From Shewanella benthica KT99 (lineage in GTDB: Bacteria; Pseudomonadota; Gammaproteobacteria; Enterobacterales; Shewanellaceae): a stretch of 43,636 nucleotides of DNA. Shown here piece by piece: positions 1 through 8,832 of this stretch (its first letter is position 1; every line of letters starts with the position of its first letter). Under the pieces are notes generated by a model. It was given only the letters and a program-made list of their open reading frames with translations, searched no databases and was not told the DNA's origin. The DNA lies in assembly GCF_000172075.1 (NCBI RefSeq), contig NZ_ABIC01000037.1, positions 1-43,636 of the forward strand. Direction: 5' to 3'. A program made the position numbers and the translations under genes.

Positions 1-158
1 AGCGTCACATGTGTAGGCACTACAACGGATAGCTCATCCTTGGTTTTTCCCACAAAAAACATCTCTTGCTGAAAAATTACTGGGGCTATAGGCGCATCGG
101 GGCTGAAGCTATGTATGCTATAGACTTGAGAATGAACTGCTAACGTCATCCGCGCCAT
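1..158 (-). CDS. ACT-domain protein (partial, N-terminus only)
   Basis: The minus strand reads from an ATG at 158 to the window edge without a stop, giving about 52 residues of the type MTLAVHSQVYSI...SFSPDAP...EMFFVGKTKDELSVVVP. The pattern of an initial strand, a xFxPDAPIP-like turn and a final TKDELSVVVP block is what I know from small (about 130 aa) stand-alone ACT_7-type proteins, thought to bind small ligands such as amino acids. A second possible start is the ATG at 149. The C-terminal part lies outside the window, so length and intactness cannot be judged. The family call rests on motif memory only. Confidence 0.6.
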   Translation of the reverse strand, partial: MARMTLAVHSQVYSIHSFSPDAPIAPVIFQQEMFFVGKTKDELSVVVPTHVT

Positions 159-639
159 GATTATCCATTACCTAATATTTTTGAATTAGAGTCAGTAGCT
201 TAACATAGTTATCGGCTGCAGTTTTTTGCAAAACTGGGCTGCGCTTAGTTATGCTAAATCACTAGGATTAGCTTGTTCAATAAGGTCGCTAACAGCTCCC
301 TTATTGAATAAGTATAGGTGTGTAGACCTTGATTGAGCTTAATGTTTGTCCAGTATCTGAACTTATGGCTTGTCGAGCTATCTCACCGATTCTACTCATA
401 GGTATCGTGTTAAAGGGTGAACTTTATGAGTACTTATTTGACATGTTGGCAAAATGATAGGATGGCTTTATCTATTTTTCTCGTTATTGTTAATCTCTTT
501 ACAAAAAAATTATTGATTCAATAGCTTAATCATAAATTCGTAGGGTGTTTTAGATTACATCTGTTAATTTATTGTTTTCACTTTGATTTTTTTGTCGATT
601 GGGCGCAAAATTAATGATTATTCTTTTTGGGTTGGCCTC
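159..639. other. Intergenic region between divergent genes, with one inverted repeat
   Basis: About 480 bases with no convincing coding sequence, between the leftward ACT-domain gene and the rightward DUF3334 gene, so promoters for both should lie here. The only clear structure is a 10-bp perfect inverted repeat, TTCAATAAGG at 276-285 and CCTTATTGAA at 299-308, with a 13-nt loop. It lacks a following T-run, so it could be an operator or a transcript hairpin. I could not pick convincing -35/-10 boxes. Confidence 0.5.
276..308. repeat. 10-bp inverted repeat in divergent intergenic region
   Basis: Arms TTCAATAAGG (276-285) and CCTTATTGAA (299-308) are perfectly complementary. The position between divergent genes fits a regulator site, but no regulator can be named. 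Confidence 0.5.
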
Positions 640-1353
640 ATGACTACAACACCCCTTGTCATCACATCCGATGACATTTTACTTAAGCTCTGTAACTCTG
701 TTTCCCATGTCTTATCCAGTACCACTGCAAGCCAAGTGACACATGCTGCTATGGTGCAGAGTATTACCCGCACTTGCCTCAAACCCGACCTCAGTTGTTT
801 CTCTATTTTCGATGGGGGCTTCTCGGGATTAGTGGTGATTAATTTCTCGGCCCCTGCTGCCATCGAGATCTATCGCTCTTACATGAAACAGATGGGCATG
901 CCGGAATCTGAGCTGGCTTTTTCTCACACATCCGATGAAGTCGGTGATGTATTGAGTGAGTTAATGAACCAGATATTGGGCGACTTTATCAGTAAGGTGA
1001 ATAAACAACTTCAGACTTCTATTAACCAGAGTCAGCCAAAAATGCTGACCATTAATAAAGAGCTAACCATCTCTATCGATACTAATTTAGATGAGGCCGT
1101 GGCGCGAAGAGTGTCATTCCGTACGCAAAATAATCATATATTTTATCTTGAGTTTGCCATGGACAAGACTGAGTTTATTAAGCTTAAGGATTTCGATGCC
1201 GAAGAGGAGTTTAATCCCGATGATCTTCTGGCTGAGCATGGGCAAAATCACAAGGGTAATAAGTTCAAGGCCAAGACCTCTCCTTTAGCTCAGGTCATGG
1301 ATAAGACAATTGCTGACGAGGCAGATGATCTGCTCAATGAGCTAGGACTTTAG
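640..1353 (+). CDS. DUF3334 family protein (CheX/CheC-like fold)
   Basis: A 237-residue soluble protein with no signal peptide or membrane segment. The central part (DGGFSGLVVINFS..., then SHTSDEVGDVLSELMNQILGDF) resembles the CheX/CheC/FliY style, where an acidic E-x-x-N helix carries CheY-P phosphatase activity; here the helix reads VGDVLSELMNQILGDF. It matches what I recall of DUF3334 proteins in Shewanella and Vibrio, whose function is unknown. The frame is open back to a TTG at 583, but the ATG at 640 (MTTTPLVITSDD) is the better start because the upstream residues are aromatic-rich and unlike the family. The acidic C-terminus (DEADDLLNELGL) is a further feature. No chemotaxis genes are adjacent, so a link to phosphosignalling is inference. 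Confidence 0.65.
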   Translation: MTTTPLVITSDDILLKLCNSVSHVLSSTTASQVTHAAMVQSITRTCLKPDLSCFSIFDGGFSGLVVINFSAPAAIEIYRSYMKQMGMPESELAFSHTSDEVGDVLSELMNQILGDFISKVNKQLQTSINQSQPKMLTINKELTISIDTNLDEAVARRVSFRTQNNHIFYLEFAMDKTEFIKLKDFDAEEEFNPDDLLAEHGQNHKGNKFKAKTSPLAQVMDKTIADEADDLLNELGL

Positions 1354-1411
1354 ACTCACTAATCAATCCATTTTTTCTCTTTATGTTGGGGTCAATAACC
1401 AGAGTCACGGC

Positions 1412-1441
1412 TCAGCAGCAAGTATCAATTGTTGCTGCTGA
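1412..1441 (+). terminator. Hairpin after DUF3334 gene, weak terminator candidate
   Basis: TCAGCAGCAA (1412-1421) and TTGCTGCTGA (1432-1441) form a perfect 10-bp stem with a 10-nt loop, 59 bases past the stop codon. No T-run follows, so it may slow or protect the transcript rather than end it. The rest of the gap up to 1627 holds only a 62-codon open frame (1429-1617) that I do not accept as a gene. Confidence 0.4.
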
Positions 1442-1627
1442 TGATATACCCGGCGCCAGCTCCGCTGACTAGCGTCAAACAAAACACTAAACTTGCCGGT
1501 GAAATCATGGTTGACAGTGTACTCAAGTTGGTTAGAGGTGGAGCAGTCAAAGCCCAGCGGGATCCCAACCAGCTTAATTGTCAGAGAGTCGACGACGGCC
1601 TTTGGGCATTAAGCTAAACTCATGAGT

Positions 1628-2248
1628 TTATTTGACCATATTTAAGAAGCGATTGACCTGAGCCTTAGGTTTTCGAGCCAAGTCCTGCATCAAGGTAAAA
1701 CTCGGTGCTAGGATGCTATGTTCGTTGCGCATATCATCAAGCATCAATAACCAAAGTTTAGCTGTCATCTCTGAATCGGCCAATGCCCGGTGAAATACAC
1801 CATCATTTTCAATCTGTTTATATTCAACCAGGCCACCGAGTTTATGATTGGGGGCGTCTTGATATAAACGACGTGCTATCAACATGGAGCAGGCAAATTC
1901 CCCGCCATAGCTTAAGTTAATCGCATCGAGTTCGGCATCTAAGAAGCGCTGATCGAAGGAGGCATTATGTGCCACTAGGTTATGATTGCCGATAAAGTCG
2001 GCGAAGCGTGCCATCACCTCTTCACATGGGGCAGCATTGGCCAACATAGCGTTTGAAATACCTGTGTAACCTGCAATGAAGCCACTGACACGAAAGCCTG
2101 GATTCATCAATTCCTGAAACGTATCGACGACTATGCCATCTTGTATTCTGACTGCGCCAATCTCTATGGCTCTATCGCCTTGGTTAGGGGAGAGGCCAGT
2201 GGTCTCGAAATCGAGGATGATGACTGAGTCGGCTGCTGGAGTGGTCAT
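1628..2248 (-). CDS. 3'-5' exonuclease, DnaQ/RNase T type (DEDDh)
   Basis: A 206-residue stand-alone exonuclease of the DNA polymerase III epsilon superfamily. All DEDDh catalytic residues are visible: D13 and E15 in ILDFETTG, D99 in AHNASFD, H153 and D158 in FHRALAD. Such enzymes remove nucleotides from DNA or RNA 3' ends using two metal ions. No other domain (UvrC, BRCT, polymerase) is attached, so the specific substrate cannot be inferred. It lies downstream of and parallel to fusA but is separated from it by a strong terminator, so it is probably transcribed on its own. Confidence 0.85.
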   Translation of the reverse strand: MTTPAADSVIILDFETTGLSPNQGDRAIEIGAVRIQDGIVVDTFQELMNPGFRVSGFIAGYTGISNAMLANAAPCEEVMARFADFIGNHNLVAHNASFDQRFLDAELDAINLSYGGEFACSMLIARRLYQDAPNHKLGGLVEYKQIENDGVFHRALADSEMTAKLWLLMLDDMRNEHSILAPSFTLMQDLARKPKAQVNRFLNMVK

Positions 2249-2338
2249 GGGTATAGAACCTTACTTTAATTTTATCAAAGGAATACAGAAAATAACGCTC
2301 TATGACACCGATATAAATGTACATACGTGTTCTAAACT

Positions 2339-2375
2339 AAAAAGCCCGCGACTCACTATGAGTCGCGGGCTTTTT
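2339..2375 (-). terminator. Rho-independent terminator of the EF-G gene
   Basis: An 11-bp GC-rich perfect stem, GCCCGCGACTC (2344-2354) with GAGTCGCGGGC (2360-2370) and a 5-nt loop, flanked by A-run and T-run on opposite sides. Read on the minus strand it sits just after the EF-G stop codon with a U-tract; the symmetry would let it work in both directions. Confidence 0.9.
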
Positions 2376-2399
2376 AGAGCGTAAACCTAAGAAGTAAAA

Positions 2400-4493
2400 T
2401 TACTTCTTAGCTTCAGCTGCTTTTCTTTCTTTAACATCAGCGATAACTTTCTCAGAAATGTTGTTTGGACATTGACTGTAGTGAGAGAACTCCATAGAGA
2501 ACTGACCACGGCCCGATGTCATAGTACGTAGTGTACTGATGTAACCAAACATTTCAGATAACGCTACGTCAGCCTTGATACGAACGCCAGTAACACCCGC
2601 CATCTGATCTTTGATCATGCCGCGACGACGGTTAAGGTCACCAATAACATCACCAACATGGTCATCTGGAGTAAACACGTCAACAGCCATGATTGGCTCA
2701 AGAAGCTTAGGATCTGCCTTTGGAATTGACTGACGGAATGCGCCTTTAGCAGCGATTTCGAAGGCGATAGCTGACGAGTCAACTGCATGGAAAGCACCAT
2801 CACGAAGTTCAAACTCAACGTCAAGCACAGGGAAACCAGCGATAGTACCGGTACCCATCAAGCTCTTGAAGCCTTTCTCAACGGCTGGCCAGAATTCCTT
2901 AGGAACGTTACCACCAACAACTTTAGAGGTGAAGGTAAAGCCTGTGTTTGCTTCGCCCGGACGGATAACGTAGTCGATCCTACCGAACTGACCAGAACCA
3001 CCAGACTGCTTCTTGTGGGTGTAGCTATCTTCAACAACCTGAGTGATAGTCTCACGGTATGCAACCTGTGGCTCACCGACGATTAGCTCAACACCGTAGG
3101 TACGCTTAAGGATATCAACCTTAATGTCTAGGTGAAGTTCGCCCATGCCTCTAAGGATGGTTTCGCCTGAATCTTCGTCAGTTTCAACGCGGAAAGTTGG
3201 ATCTTCAGCAATCATCTTACCGATAGCGATACCCATCTTCTCTGAACCACCTTTGTCTTTCGGTTTAACAGCGATTGAGATAACTGGCTCTGGGAATACC
3301 ATGGCTTCTAGTGTACAAGGGTGCTTAGGATCACATAATGTGTGACCAGTCTGAACATTCTTCATGCCTACGATAGCGATGATGTCGCCCGCTTGTGCAG
3401 TCGACAATTCAGTACGCTCGTTTGCTTGCATCTCAACCATACGGCCAACACGCTCAGTCTTACCTGTGAACGAGTTAAGGATGGTGTCACCCTTGCTGAT
3501 GCGACCCGAGTAGATACGTACGAAGGTCAGGGCACCAAAACGGTCATCCATGATCTTGAATGCAAGCGCTTTAAATGGCAATTCTGCATCAACGATAGCG
3601 AATTCACCATTTGGCTCGCCTTCTTCGTCGGTAAGCGGCTGTGGATCAACTTCTTGTGGCGCTGGTAAGTAATCAACAACGGCGTCAAGAAGGAGCTGGA
3701 TGCCCTTGTTCTTAAATGCTGAGCCACAGTATGTTGGGAAGAAATCTAAGTTACGAGTACCTAAACGAACACAACGCTTGATGTCTTCGATAGATATCTC
3801 TTCGCCTTCCATGTAGGCTTCTAGCAAATCGTCATCCTGCTCTAGGGCAGTCTCGACGAGTATCTCACGGTACTCTTCAACCAGATCATGCATATCCGCT
3901 GGGATATCTTGGATTGAGTAGTTTTCAGCTTCGCCTGTTTCATCCCATATCCAAGCCTTACGAGTCAGCAGGTCAACCAGACCACAGAACTCATCTTCGA
4001 TACCGATAGGAAGTACCATGACGATCGGGTTAGCACCCAGTACATCTTTAGTTTGCTTGACGACATTTAGGAAGTCAGCGCCCATACGGTCCAACTTGTT
4101 GACGAAGATGATACGTGCAACTGCTGATTCGTTCGCATAACGCCAGTTAGTTTCTGACTGAGGTTCAACACCACCAGAACCACAGAATACGCCGATACCG
4201 CCATCAAGGACCTTAAGAGAACGATAAACTTCTACTGTGAAGTCAACGTGGCCAGGGGTGTCGATAACGTTAAAACGGTGACCTTTCCAAAAACAACTTA
4301 CAGCAGCAGCCTGAATGGTAATACCACGCTCAGCTTCCTGTTCCATGAAATCAGTTGTTGATTCGCCATCATGAACTTCACCGATCTTATGGATTTTACC
4401 GGTAAGCTTTAGGATACGCTCTGTTGTGGTGGTCTTACCCGCGTCAACATGAGCGAAGATACCAATGTTTCTGTACTTTGATAAATCAGTCAT
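2400..4493 (-). CDS. fusA: Translation elongation factor G, paralogue (EF-G 2)
   Basis: A full-length (697 aa) GTPase that drives ribosomal translocation. G-motifs: AHVDAGKT at 14-21 (P-loop), DTPGH at 78-82, NKLD at 132-135, plus the RGITI switch-I signature at 56-60. Domains IV and V follow ([16 protein letters not shown], then [15 protein letters not shown] and [15 protein letters not shown]). It is not next to rpsL/rpsG/tuf as the str-operon fusA would be, and its N-terminus ([20 protein letters not shown]) is like the second EF-G known from Shewanella and Vibrio. It is therefore probably the paralogue, whose special role (stress, recycling or redundancy) is not shown by sequence. The gene is transcribed alone and has a strong terminator. 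Confidence 0.92.
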   Translation of the reverse strand: MTDLSKYRNIGIFAHVDAGKTTTTERILKLTGKIHKIGEVHDGESTTDFMEQEAERGITIQAAAVSCFWKGHRFNVIDTPGHVDFTVEVYRSLKVLDGGIGVFCGSGGVEPQSETNWRYANESAVARIIFVNKLDRMGADFLNVVKQTKDVLGANPIVMVLPIGIEDEFCGLVDLLTRKAWIWDETGEAENYSIQDIPADMHDLVEEYREILVETALEQDDDLLEAYMEGEEISIEDIKRCVRLGTRNLDFFPTYCGSAFKNKGIQLLLDAVVDYLPAPQEVDPQPLTDEEGEPNGEFAIVDAELPFKALAFKIMDDRFGALTFVRIYSGRISKGDTILNSFTGKTERVGRMVEMQANERTELSTAQAGDIIAIVGMKNVQTGHTLCDPKHPCTLEAMVFPEPVISIAVKPKDKGGSEKMGIAIGKMIAEDPTFRVETDEDSGETILRGMGELHLDIKVDILKRTYGVELIVGEPQVAYRETITQVVEDSYTHKKQSGGSGQFGRIDYVIRPGEANTGFTFTSKVVGGNVPKEFWPAVEKGFKSLMGTGTIAGFPVLDVEFELRDGAFHAVDSSAIAFEIAAKGAFRQSIPKADPKLLEPIMAVDVFTPDDHVGDVIGDLNRRRGMIKDQMAGVTGVRIKADVALSEMFGYISTLRTMTSGRGQFSMEFSHYSQCPNNISEKVIADVKERKAAEAKK

Positions 4494-4857
4494 TTTTCTA
4501 CTCTATTGGAGTTACGTTCTAAAATTCGGGGGGAAGTATATCAACACTTTGAGAATATCTTTATAGATTTTTATTGAAAACCGCTACTTTCGCTTAAATA
4601 AGCCAATTAAATACGCATTCTAACTAAGAGATTCTGGTCTGTATGGCTTGCTATGACTGAGTGATGTCACTGACAGGTTAGAATTGTGCAAGCCTATTTT
4701 TACTTATATCACTTTTATTAAATGTGAGCTTAGTTCAGTACTATTTCATCTGTTAGTCGCAATTATCTGTTTAAAGCCTCCTTTTTTATGATCTTATCGA
4801 GCGTTTATGGCAATATTTGTTGCTAGTATCGCGCAAATTTTTCATGGCTTTATTACT
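4494..4857. other. Divergent promoter region between EF-G 2 and roxA
   Basis: About 360 AT-rich bases between two divergent genes. It must hold both promoters, but I see no repeat, hairpin, riboswitch or convincing sigma-70 hexamer pair. A TTG/ATG-like extension of the roxA frame back to 4807 exists but is not supported by homology. Confidence 0.4.
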
Positions 4858-6000
4858 ATGCATCTGCACTTAGGTGAACTTACACCGGAAACCTTCCTTA
4901 GAGATTATTGGCAGAAGAAACCTCTGGTTATTCGACAAGGATTCAAAAATTTTGAAGACTTACTCACGCCAGAAGATATGGCGGGTCTTGCCTGTGACGA
5001 TATGGTCGAGTCTCGTCGTATCTATAAAACAGAGGGCGAATGGCAGGCAGAGTTTGGGCCATTCGATAGTTATGAGCATCTGGGTGAGTCGGACTGGACT
5101 CTGGTGGTTCAAGCACTAAATAATTGGGTGCCAAAAGCTGATGAATTGATTCAGTGTTTCGATTTTATTCCTCGTTGGCGTTTAGACGATGTGATGGTCA
5201 GCTACGCGACCCCCGGCGGCGGTGTTGGTCCACATATTGACCTATATGATGTATTTATCTGCCAGGGCTCTGGTCGTCGTCGTTGGCGGGTTGGCGACAG
5301 AGGGCCCCACAAGGAGTTCGCAGCTCATCCAGCTTTATTACATACCGAAGCCTTTGAGGCCATTATAGATGTCGAGTTATTGCCCGGTGATATCTTATAT
5401 CTGCCACCAGGTTTTCCTCACGACGGGGTGGCACTGGAAGCGTCCATGAGCTTCTCTGTCGGATATCGCACCGCATCAGCTAAAGATATGGTCAGTGCAT
5501 TAGCGGATCATCTTATCGATAATGATTTAGGCTGTGAGCAGATAGCCGATCCGGGTCGTCCCCTTGCCAGGCAAAGCGGCAAGATAAGTGATGCCGATCT
5601 GGCCCGTATCAAGGCGCAATTACTCGATACTCTCGATGATCAACTTATTAGTGAGTTTTCTGGCCGTTATCTGACTCAATCTAAGTGTGAATTGGACCTT
5701 GTCGATGAAGAGTTAGGATTTCAGCCTACAGATATTGTTGAGCTCCTCGGCAATCAAGCGCTCACACGGTTAGGGGGGCTACGCTGTCTCTATTTTGAGC
5801 ATACAGTTGGGCAGGGGATCTTCTATCTCAATGGTGAGCAAATCTCTATGCCGTCCAGACTAATGACCATCATAATGATGCTCTGCGATCATCAAATTCT
5901 TACCCCTGAGATGCTCGAGCCCTGGCTTAATGATGCAGACTTCCTCGACATGTTAACTACCTGGGTCAATGTCGGTTTCTGGTATTTTCAGGAGAGTTAG
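4858..6000 (+). CDS. roxA: 50S ribosomal protein L16 arginine hydroxylase (JmjC/cupin, RoxA/YcfD-like)
   Basis: A 380-residue Fe(II)/2-oxoglutarate dioxygenase of the ribosomal oxygenase family. E. coli YcfD hydroxylates an arginine of L16. The metal triad is visible: H126 and D128 in GPHIDLYD, and H188 in PPGFPHDG, almost the same numbering as YcfD. The N-terminal block TPETFLRDYWQKKPLVIRQ and the C-terminal winged-helix-like region fit the family. I chose the ATG at 4858 (MHLHLGELTPETFL) over the upstream ATG at 4807, because family members start at this motif and the 17 extra residues look unrelated. Transcribed divergently from EF-G 2. Confidence 0.88.
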   Translation: MHLHLGELTPETFLRDYWQKKPLVIRQGFKNFEDLLTPEDMAGLACDDMVESRRIYKTEGEWQAEFGPFDSYEHLGESDWTLVVQALNNWVPKADELIQCFDFIPRWRLDDVMVSYATPGGGVGPHIDLYDVFICQGSGRRRWRVGDRGPHKEFAAHPALLHTEAFEAIIDVELLPGDILYLPPGFPHDGVALEASMSFSVGYRTASAKDMVSALADHLIDNDLGCEQIADPGRPLARQSGKISDADLARIKAQLLDTLDDQLISEFSGRYLTQSKCELDLVDEELGFQPTDIVELLGNQALTRLGGLRCLYFEHTVGQGIFYLNGEQISMPSRLMTIIMMLCDHQILTPEMLEPWLNDADFLDMLTTWVNVGFWYFQES

Positions 6001-6018
6001 GCAGTTGAAACAGCATAA

Positions 6019-6043
6019 AATGGAGCCATAAGGCTCCATTTTT
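6019..6043 (+). terminator. Rho-independent terminator after roxA
   Basis: Stem ATGGAGCC (6020-6027) and GGCTCCAT (6032-6039) with a 4-nt loop ATAA, followed by T-rich sequence, 20 bases past the roxA stop. Confidence 0.85.
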
Positions 6044-6059
6044 GTTAGAGTATTTATAT

Positions 6060-6262
6060 TATATCATTCCATATAAGTATCTGGTCAGTTCAGAGACTCT
6101 CAGTTTTTTCAATTCAAGGCACATTGATGAGGAAATGGTTATTCCCTTTTAAGTCAATGAAACGCAGAAGTGGAAACACTGAGAGCCTCACGTAGTGCGG
6201 CTGATGTTTAAAGCAAAGGGCAAAGCCCTTTATGCTACGTTGAATGTTCTCGATATACGACT
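6060..6262. repeat. Non-coding tract, left part of a probable dispersed repeat element
   Basis: No coding sequence on either strand. It contains a 7-bp hairpin AAAGGGC/GCCCTTT (6215-6231) nested inside ACGTAG (6190-6195) and CTACGT (6235-6240). From general memory of Shewanella intergenic DNA, this kind of segment recurs as an interspersed repeat, but only one copy is in this window, so that is unproven. It adjoins the hairpin array on its right. Confidence 0.4.
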
Positions 6263-6263
6263 G

Positions 6264-6358
6264 CATGGTCTATTTTGTTCCATACAAAATAAGACATTTC
6301 CCTGACCCATAGGGATATGGGAAATGTCTTTAAAGCGTATGGAACGCTTAAGACCATG
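6264..6358. repeat. Long nested palindrome (three matched blocks around one centre)
   Basis: Three pairs of perfectly complementary blocks are arranged symmetrically: CATGGTCT (6264-6271) with AGACCATG (6351-6358); GTTCCATAC (6277-6285) with GTATGGAAC (6337-6345); AAGACATTTCCC (6291-6302) with GGGAAATGTCTT (6319-6330). The centre holds CCCAT-AGGGAT-ATGGG (6306-6321). The outer blocks can alternatively fold locally, for example AAGCGT-ATGGA-ACGCTT (6333-6349) and TATTTTG-TTCCATA-CAAAATA (6271-6291). It could extrude as a cruciform or form a long RNA hairpin. The leftward open frame across it (6235-6480) is a by-product of the repeat. Confidence 0.75.
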
Positions 6359-6527
6359 GAGGTCAGATGCAGGAGGTACGAGCCCATGGACGGGTGAAGG
6401 TAGAATAATGCAGGAGCAATTATCGAGAGCAACGCAGGAGCCTGTTGCCGAGAGTAACTATTAGCTTCAAACATTCGCAAGCCACATGGATGTGGTGAAT
6501 GTCTATATTGCAGGAGTAAATATAGAC
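6333..6527 (+). repeat. Array of short hairpins with conserved ATGGA or GCAGGAG loops
   Basis: Successive hairpins have different stem sequences but recurring loops. ATGGA-type: AAGCGT-ATGGA-ACGCTT (6333-6349), GACC-ATGGA-GGTC (6352-6364), CCC-ATGGAC-GGG (6383-6394, imperfect) and CCACA-TGGA-TGTGG (6482-6495). GCAGGAG-type: ATAAT/ATTAT (6405-6423), GCAAC/GTTGC (6429-6448), and GTCTATATT/AATATAGAC around GCAGGAGTA (6501-6527). Changing stems with kept loops is the mark of a selected or copied structure. Each loop shows GGA on the plus strand, as in CsrA/RsmA-binding hairpins. No sRNA promoter or T-run terminator was identified, so a dispersed structured repeat is equally possible. Confidence 0.65.
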
Positions 6528-6648
6528 CTTGCCTACAGCGCTTTGAACTCCCGCTGAATGATCAGATACTTACTCGGAATGGTATTATTCGTCTTTTGGT
6601 TTGATCACAGAGACATTGTCGTAATATCTCATCGAAGGAGAGCCAGCT

Positions 6649-7017
6649 TTGGCGATTGAACACAGCGTAATCATGTCAGTTTTAAGCTCGTTAGAGTGCC
6701 GCACCAACTTCACCATCAAGAAGATCACCGAGTATATGTTGCCTCAGCTCAAGGAGCCTGTGTATCTGCATGGCTCGGCCCGTGACTGTCAACTGGTCAT
6801 CAGGCCCGCTTATGAGGTATTTCTTGCCGATCTCAGTGGGCTCGAGGGGGTAAAACATAAACAGGGTTATTTTCATAATAATGAGATGACACGTTTCCCT
6901 AAGCGGGTACAGAAGAGCCTCAACGGTATTCATTATGGTTTGGCGTTTAAATTTGAAGATGAAGCTGCGGTTAAGCGATTCATCAAGCGTCTGATCGGCA
7001 TCATTAATGGCGACTAA
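6649..7017 (+). CDS. Conserved hypothetical protein, 122 aa
   Basis: A small soluble protein (IKKITEYMLPQLKEPVYLHG..., ending FKFEDEAAVKRFIKRLIGIINGD) that I do not recognise with certainty. It shows no signal peptide, membrane segment or known catalytic motif. The start is a TTG at 6649, supported by a strong ribosome binding site GAAGGAGA at 6634-6641, 7 bases upstream; the first ATG (6673) has no comparable site. It overlaps the next gene by 11 bases, so the two are translationally coupled and probably act in the same process. Confidence 0.7.
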   Translation: MAIEHSVIMSVLSSLECRTNFTIKKITEYMLPQLKEPVYLHGSARDCQLVIRPAYEVFLADLSGLEGVKHKQGYFHNNEMTRFPKRVQKSLNGIHYGLAFKFEDEAAVKRFIKRLIGIINGD

Positions 7018-7591
7018 CACCACATTTGATAAGCGGTTAATCGTTGATAGGATTATTTCGGGGCTTGAGCTTGCCAAGCAGGCAGCCATGTCTGCGGCAA
7101 AACAGGCCCACGAAACAGCCACACACAGCGAAACCGTGGCCAAGAGTAAGTATGAGACCTTCGGTCTCGAAGCCTCATACTTGGCCCATGGGCAGGCTCA
7201 ACGAGTCGCAGAATGTGAAGTTGAGTTATCGGGCTATAGGTCATTGAACTTAGCCTGTTTCTTAGATGATTCCGCTATAGACTTATCTGCCTTGGTGAGC
7301 CTCGAAGACGAGCTTGGAATAGAAAACACCTATTTCATCGGCCCCGGCGCACCGGGCATGAAAATTTCCCTCGAAATTGACAAGAATATTGACCTCGAAA
7401 CCGACAAGAATACAGATATTGATTTAGCGGCCGTGTGTCATAAAAATTCAAACAAAGAGCAGCTGATGATCACCGTCATCACTCCATCATCTCCCCTAGG
7501 ACAGTTACTCATGGGCAAGTATCTTGATGATTCTGTGCGGCTCAATATAGGCGAACAGCCTAAGGTTTATGAAATCACAGGGGTGGAGTAA
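7007..7591 (+). CDS. GreA/GreB-related protein (coiled coil plus C-terminal Gre-like domain)
   Basis: A 194-residue protein. The first about 80 residues are Ala-rich and helical (AAKQAHETATHSETVAKSKY, then GLEASYLAHGQAQRV), as in proteins annotated as GreAB-like elongation factors. The C-terminal part has the FIGPGAPG and VITPSSPLGQLLMGKYLDDS blocks typical of the Gre/Rnk FKBP-like domain (compare GreA SPxSPxGxALxGK). Gre factors insert a coiled coil into the RNA polymerase secondary channel. Here an insert (about residues 122-145, with repeated Glu/Asp-Lys-Asn) separates the two Gre strands, which is unusual. Function as a true transcript-cleavage factor is not shown. Starts inside the preceding gene. 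Confidence 0.6.
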   Translation: MATNTTFDKRLIVDRIISGLELAKQAAMSAAKQAHETATHSETVAKSKYETFGLEASYLAHGQAQRVAECEVELSGYRSLNLACFLDDSAIDLSALVSLEDELGIENTYFIGPGAPGMKISLEIDKNIDLETDKNTDIDLAAVCHKNSNKEQLMITVITPSSPLGQLLMGKYLDDSVRLNIGEQPKVYEITGVE

Positions 7592-7706
7592 ACCCCTCTG
7601 GAGATTGATTCTCGTTAATCCCTGTCTTTTATTACTGAATTTATTCGTCTTTTTCTAATTTAACTTGATTTGTCGGCCATAATGGTTAGTTTGGTTTGTA
7701 TCGGGT

Positions 7707-8731
7707 ATGTTGCGCCTAAGTTTTAATTCCGTGTCGTTATTTACCATTTTTCTGCCGGATAGCCAATCGATGTCGTTTATTGCTCCTGAGCATATTTACC
7801 AAAATCTATCTATCACACGTTCTTTTTCCTTTTTGAGAACCAGAGGTGTGTTGCTGTTAACTGTATGCTTAGCTCAGTGTGTTACTGGTGCCCAGGCGCA
7901 AGATCTCGAACCCAGAAGTTACACCAATATTCCCATTGGAATGAATTTTATGCTGTTGGGGTACGCCCATTCTCAGGGGGAAGTGTCACCCTCTCCGGGT
8001 GCACCTGTCGAAAATGTACAGCTTAATATCGATGCTGCCGTCAGCGGATATGCCCATTCTTTCTCTCTGGGGGGGCGTTCATCTAAAATAGATATAGGGG
8101 TATCGCGAGTCTGCTTCGATGGTAGCGCCATATTAGCGGGGGAAACCATCACAGCAGACAGATGTGGTTATACCGATCCAAGTATCAGGCTCACCTGGAA
8201 CTTTTTCGGCGCCCCGGCGTTATCACCTAAAGAGTTTGCATCTTGGGATCAAGGTGTCGTGATTGGTACCAGCTTGCAAGTGACTGTGCCTATAGGCCGT
8301 TATGATGAAAAGCGCTTGCTCAATGCCGGTACTAATCGGTGGGTTTTCGTCCGGGAATAGGCATGTCTCAGAAACTGGGTCGCTGGTATTACAACCTTAT
8401 CGCCTCCGCGAGAATATATGCTGACAACGATGAGTATTTCAATGAGGTGAGTTTACAGCAAGAGCCTCAGTACACATTGCAGGGACACCTCATCTATTCC
8501 ATCGGCCCTGGACACTGGCTCTCCATTAATTCGAATTATTTTTTTGGTGGCGAGACAACTAAAGGAAATATTGAGTTCAATGACTATCAGGAGAACTCTC
8601 GATTTGGGTTAACTTACTCAATCCCTTTGAGCAGGCACCATAGCATCAAACTAAATTACAGCAAAGGGGTACTGACTCGAGTGGGTAATGACTTCGATTC
8701 ATTTGGTGCATTTTGGTTGTACAATTTTTAA
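7707..8731 (+). pseudogene. Outer-membrane MetA-pathway/phenol-degradation-type transporter, frameshifted
   Basis: Two overlapping frames (7707-8360 and 8339-8731) make one beta-barrel protein of about 340 residues of the Phenol_MetA_deg type. There is a signal peptide (about 1-30 from the alternative ATG at 7770, ending AQAQ), then PRSYTNIPIGMNFMLLGYAH, and in the second frame GFRPGIGMSQKLGRWYYNLIASA and a final aromatic-rich strand ending WLYNF. At 8338-8347 the frame breaks: the protein continues N-R-W-G-F-R-P only if TGGG is read as TGGGG, so one G has been lost from a short G-run. It could be a real inactivating mutation or a sequencing error. Substrate unknown. Confidence 0.75.
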
Positions 8732-8776
8732 GGCTTGTTTGGTTCCAGTTTAATATCGAAAGAAACAATGACAAGA

Positions 8777-8802
8777 ATGCCAGCAAAGATGCCGGCATTT
8801 TT
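8777..8802 (+). terminator. Rho-independent terminator after the OMP pseudogene
   Basis: ATGCCAGC (8777-8784) and GCCGGCAT (8791-8798) form a stem with one mismatch and a 6-nt loop, followed by TTTTTA. It lies 46 bases past the stop codon, and it also separates this gene from the convergent GH15 remnant. Confidence 0.75.
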
Positions 8803-8832
8803 ATTGAGACGCTATAGTGAACTATTGAACCG

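Noticed and set aside
1429..1617. 62-codon rightward frame after the DUF3334 gene
   Set aside because: It starts inside a hairpin, has no RBS and resembles no family known to me. A tiny gene cannot be excluded.
6235..6480. 81-codon leftward open frame
   Set aside because: It lies wholly in the palindrome/hairpin tract; its sequence is a by-product of the repeat and has no RBS or family likeness.
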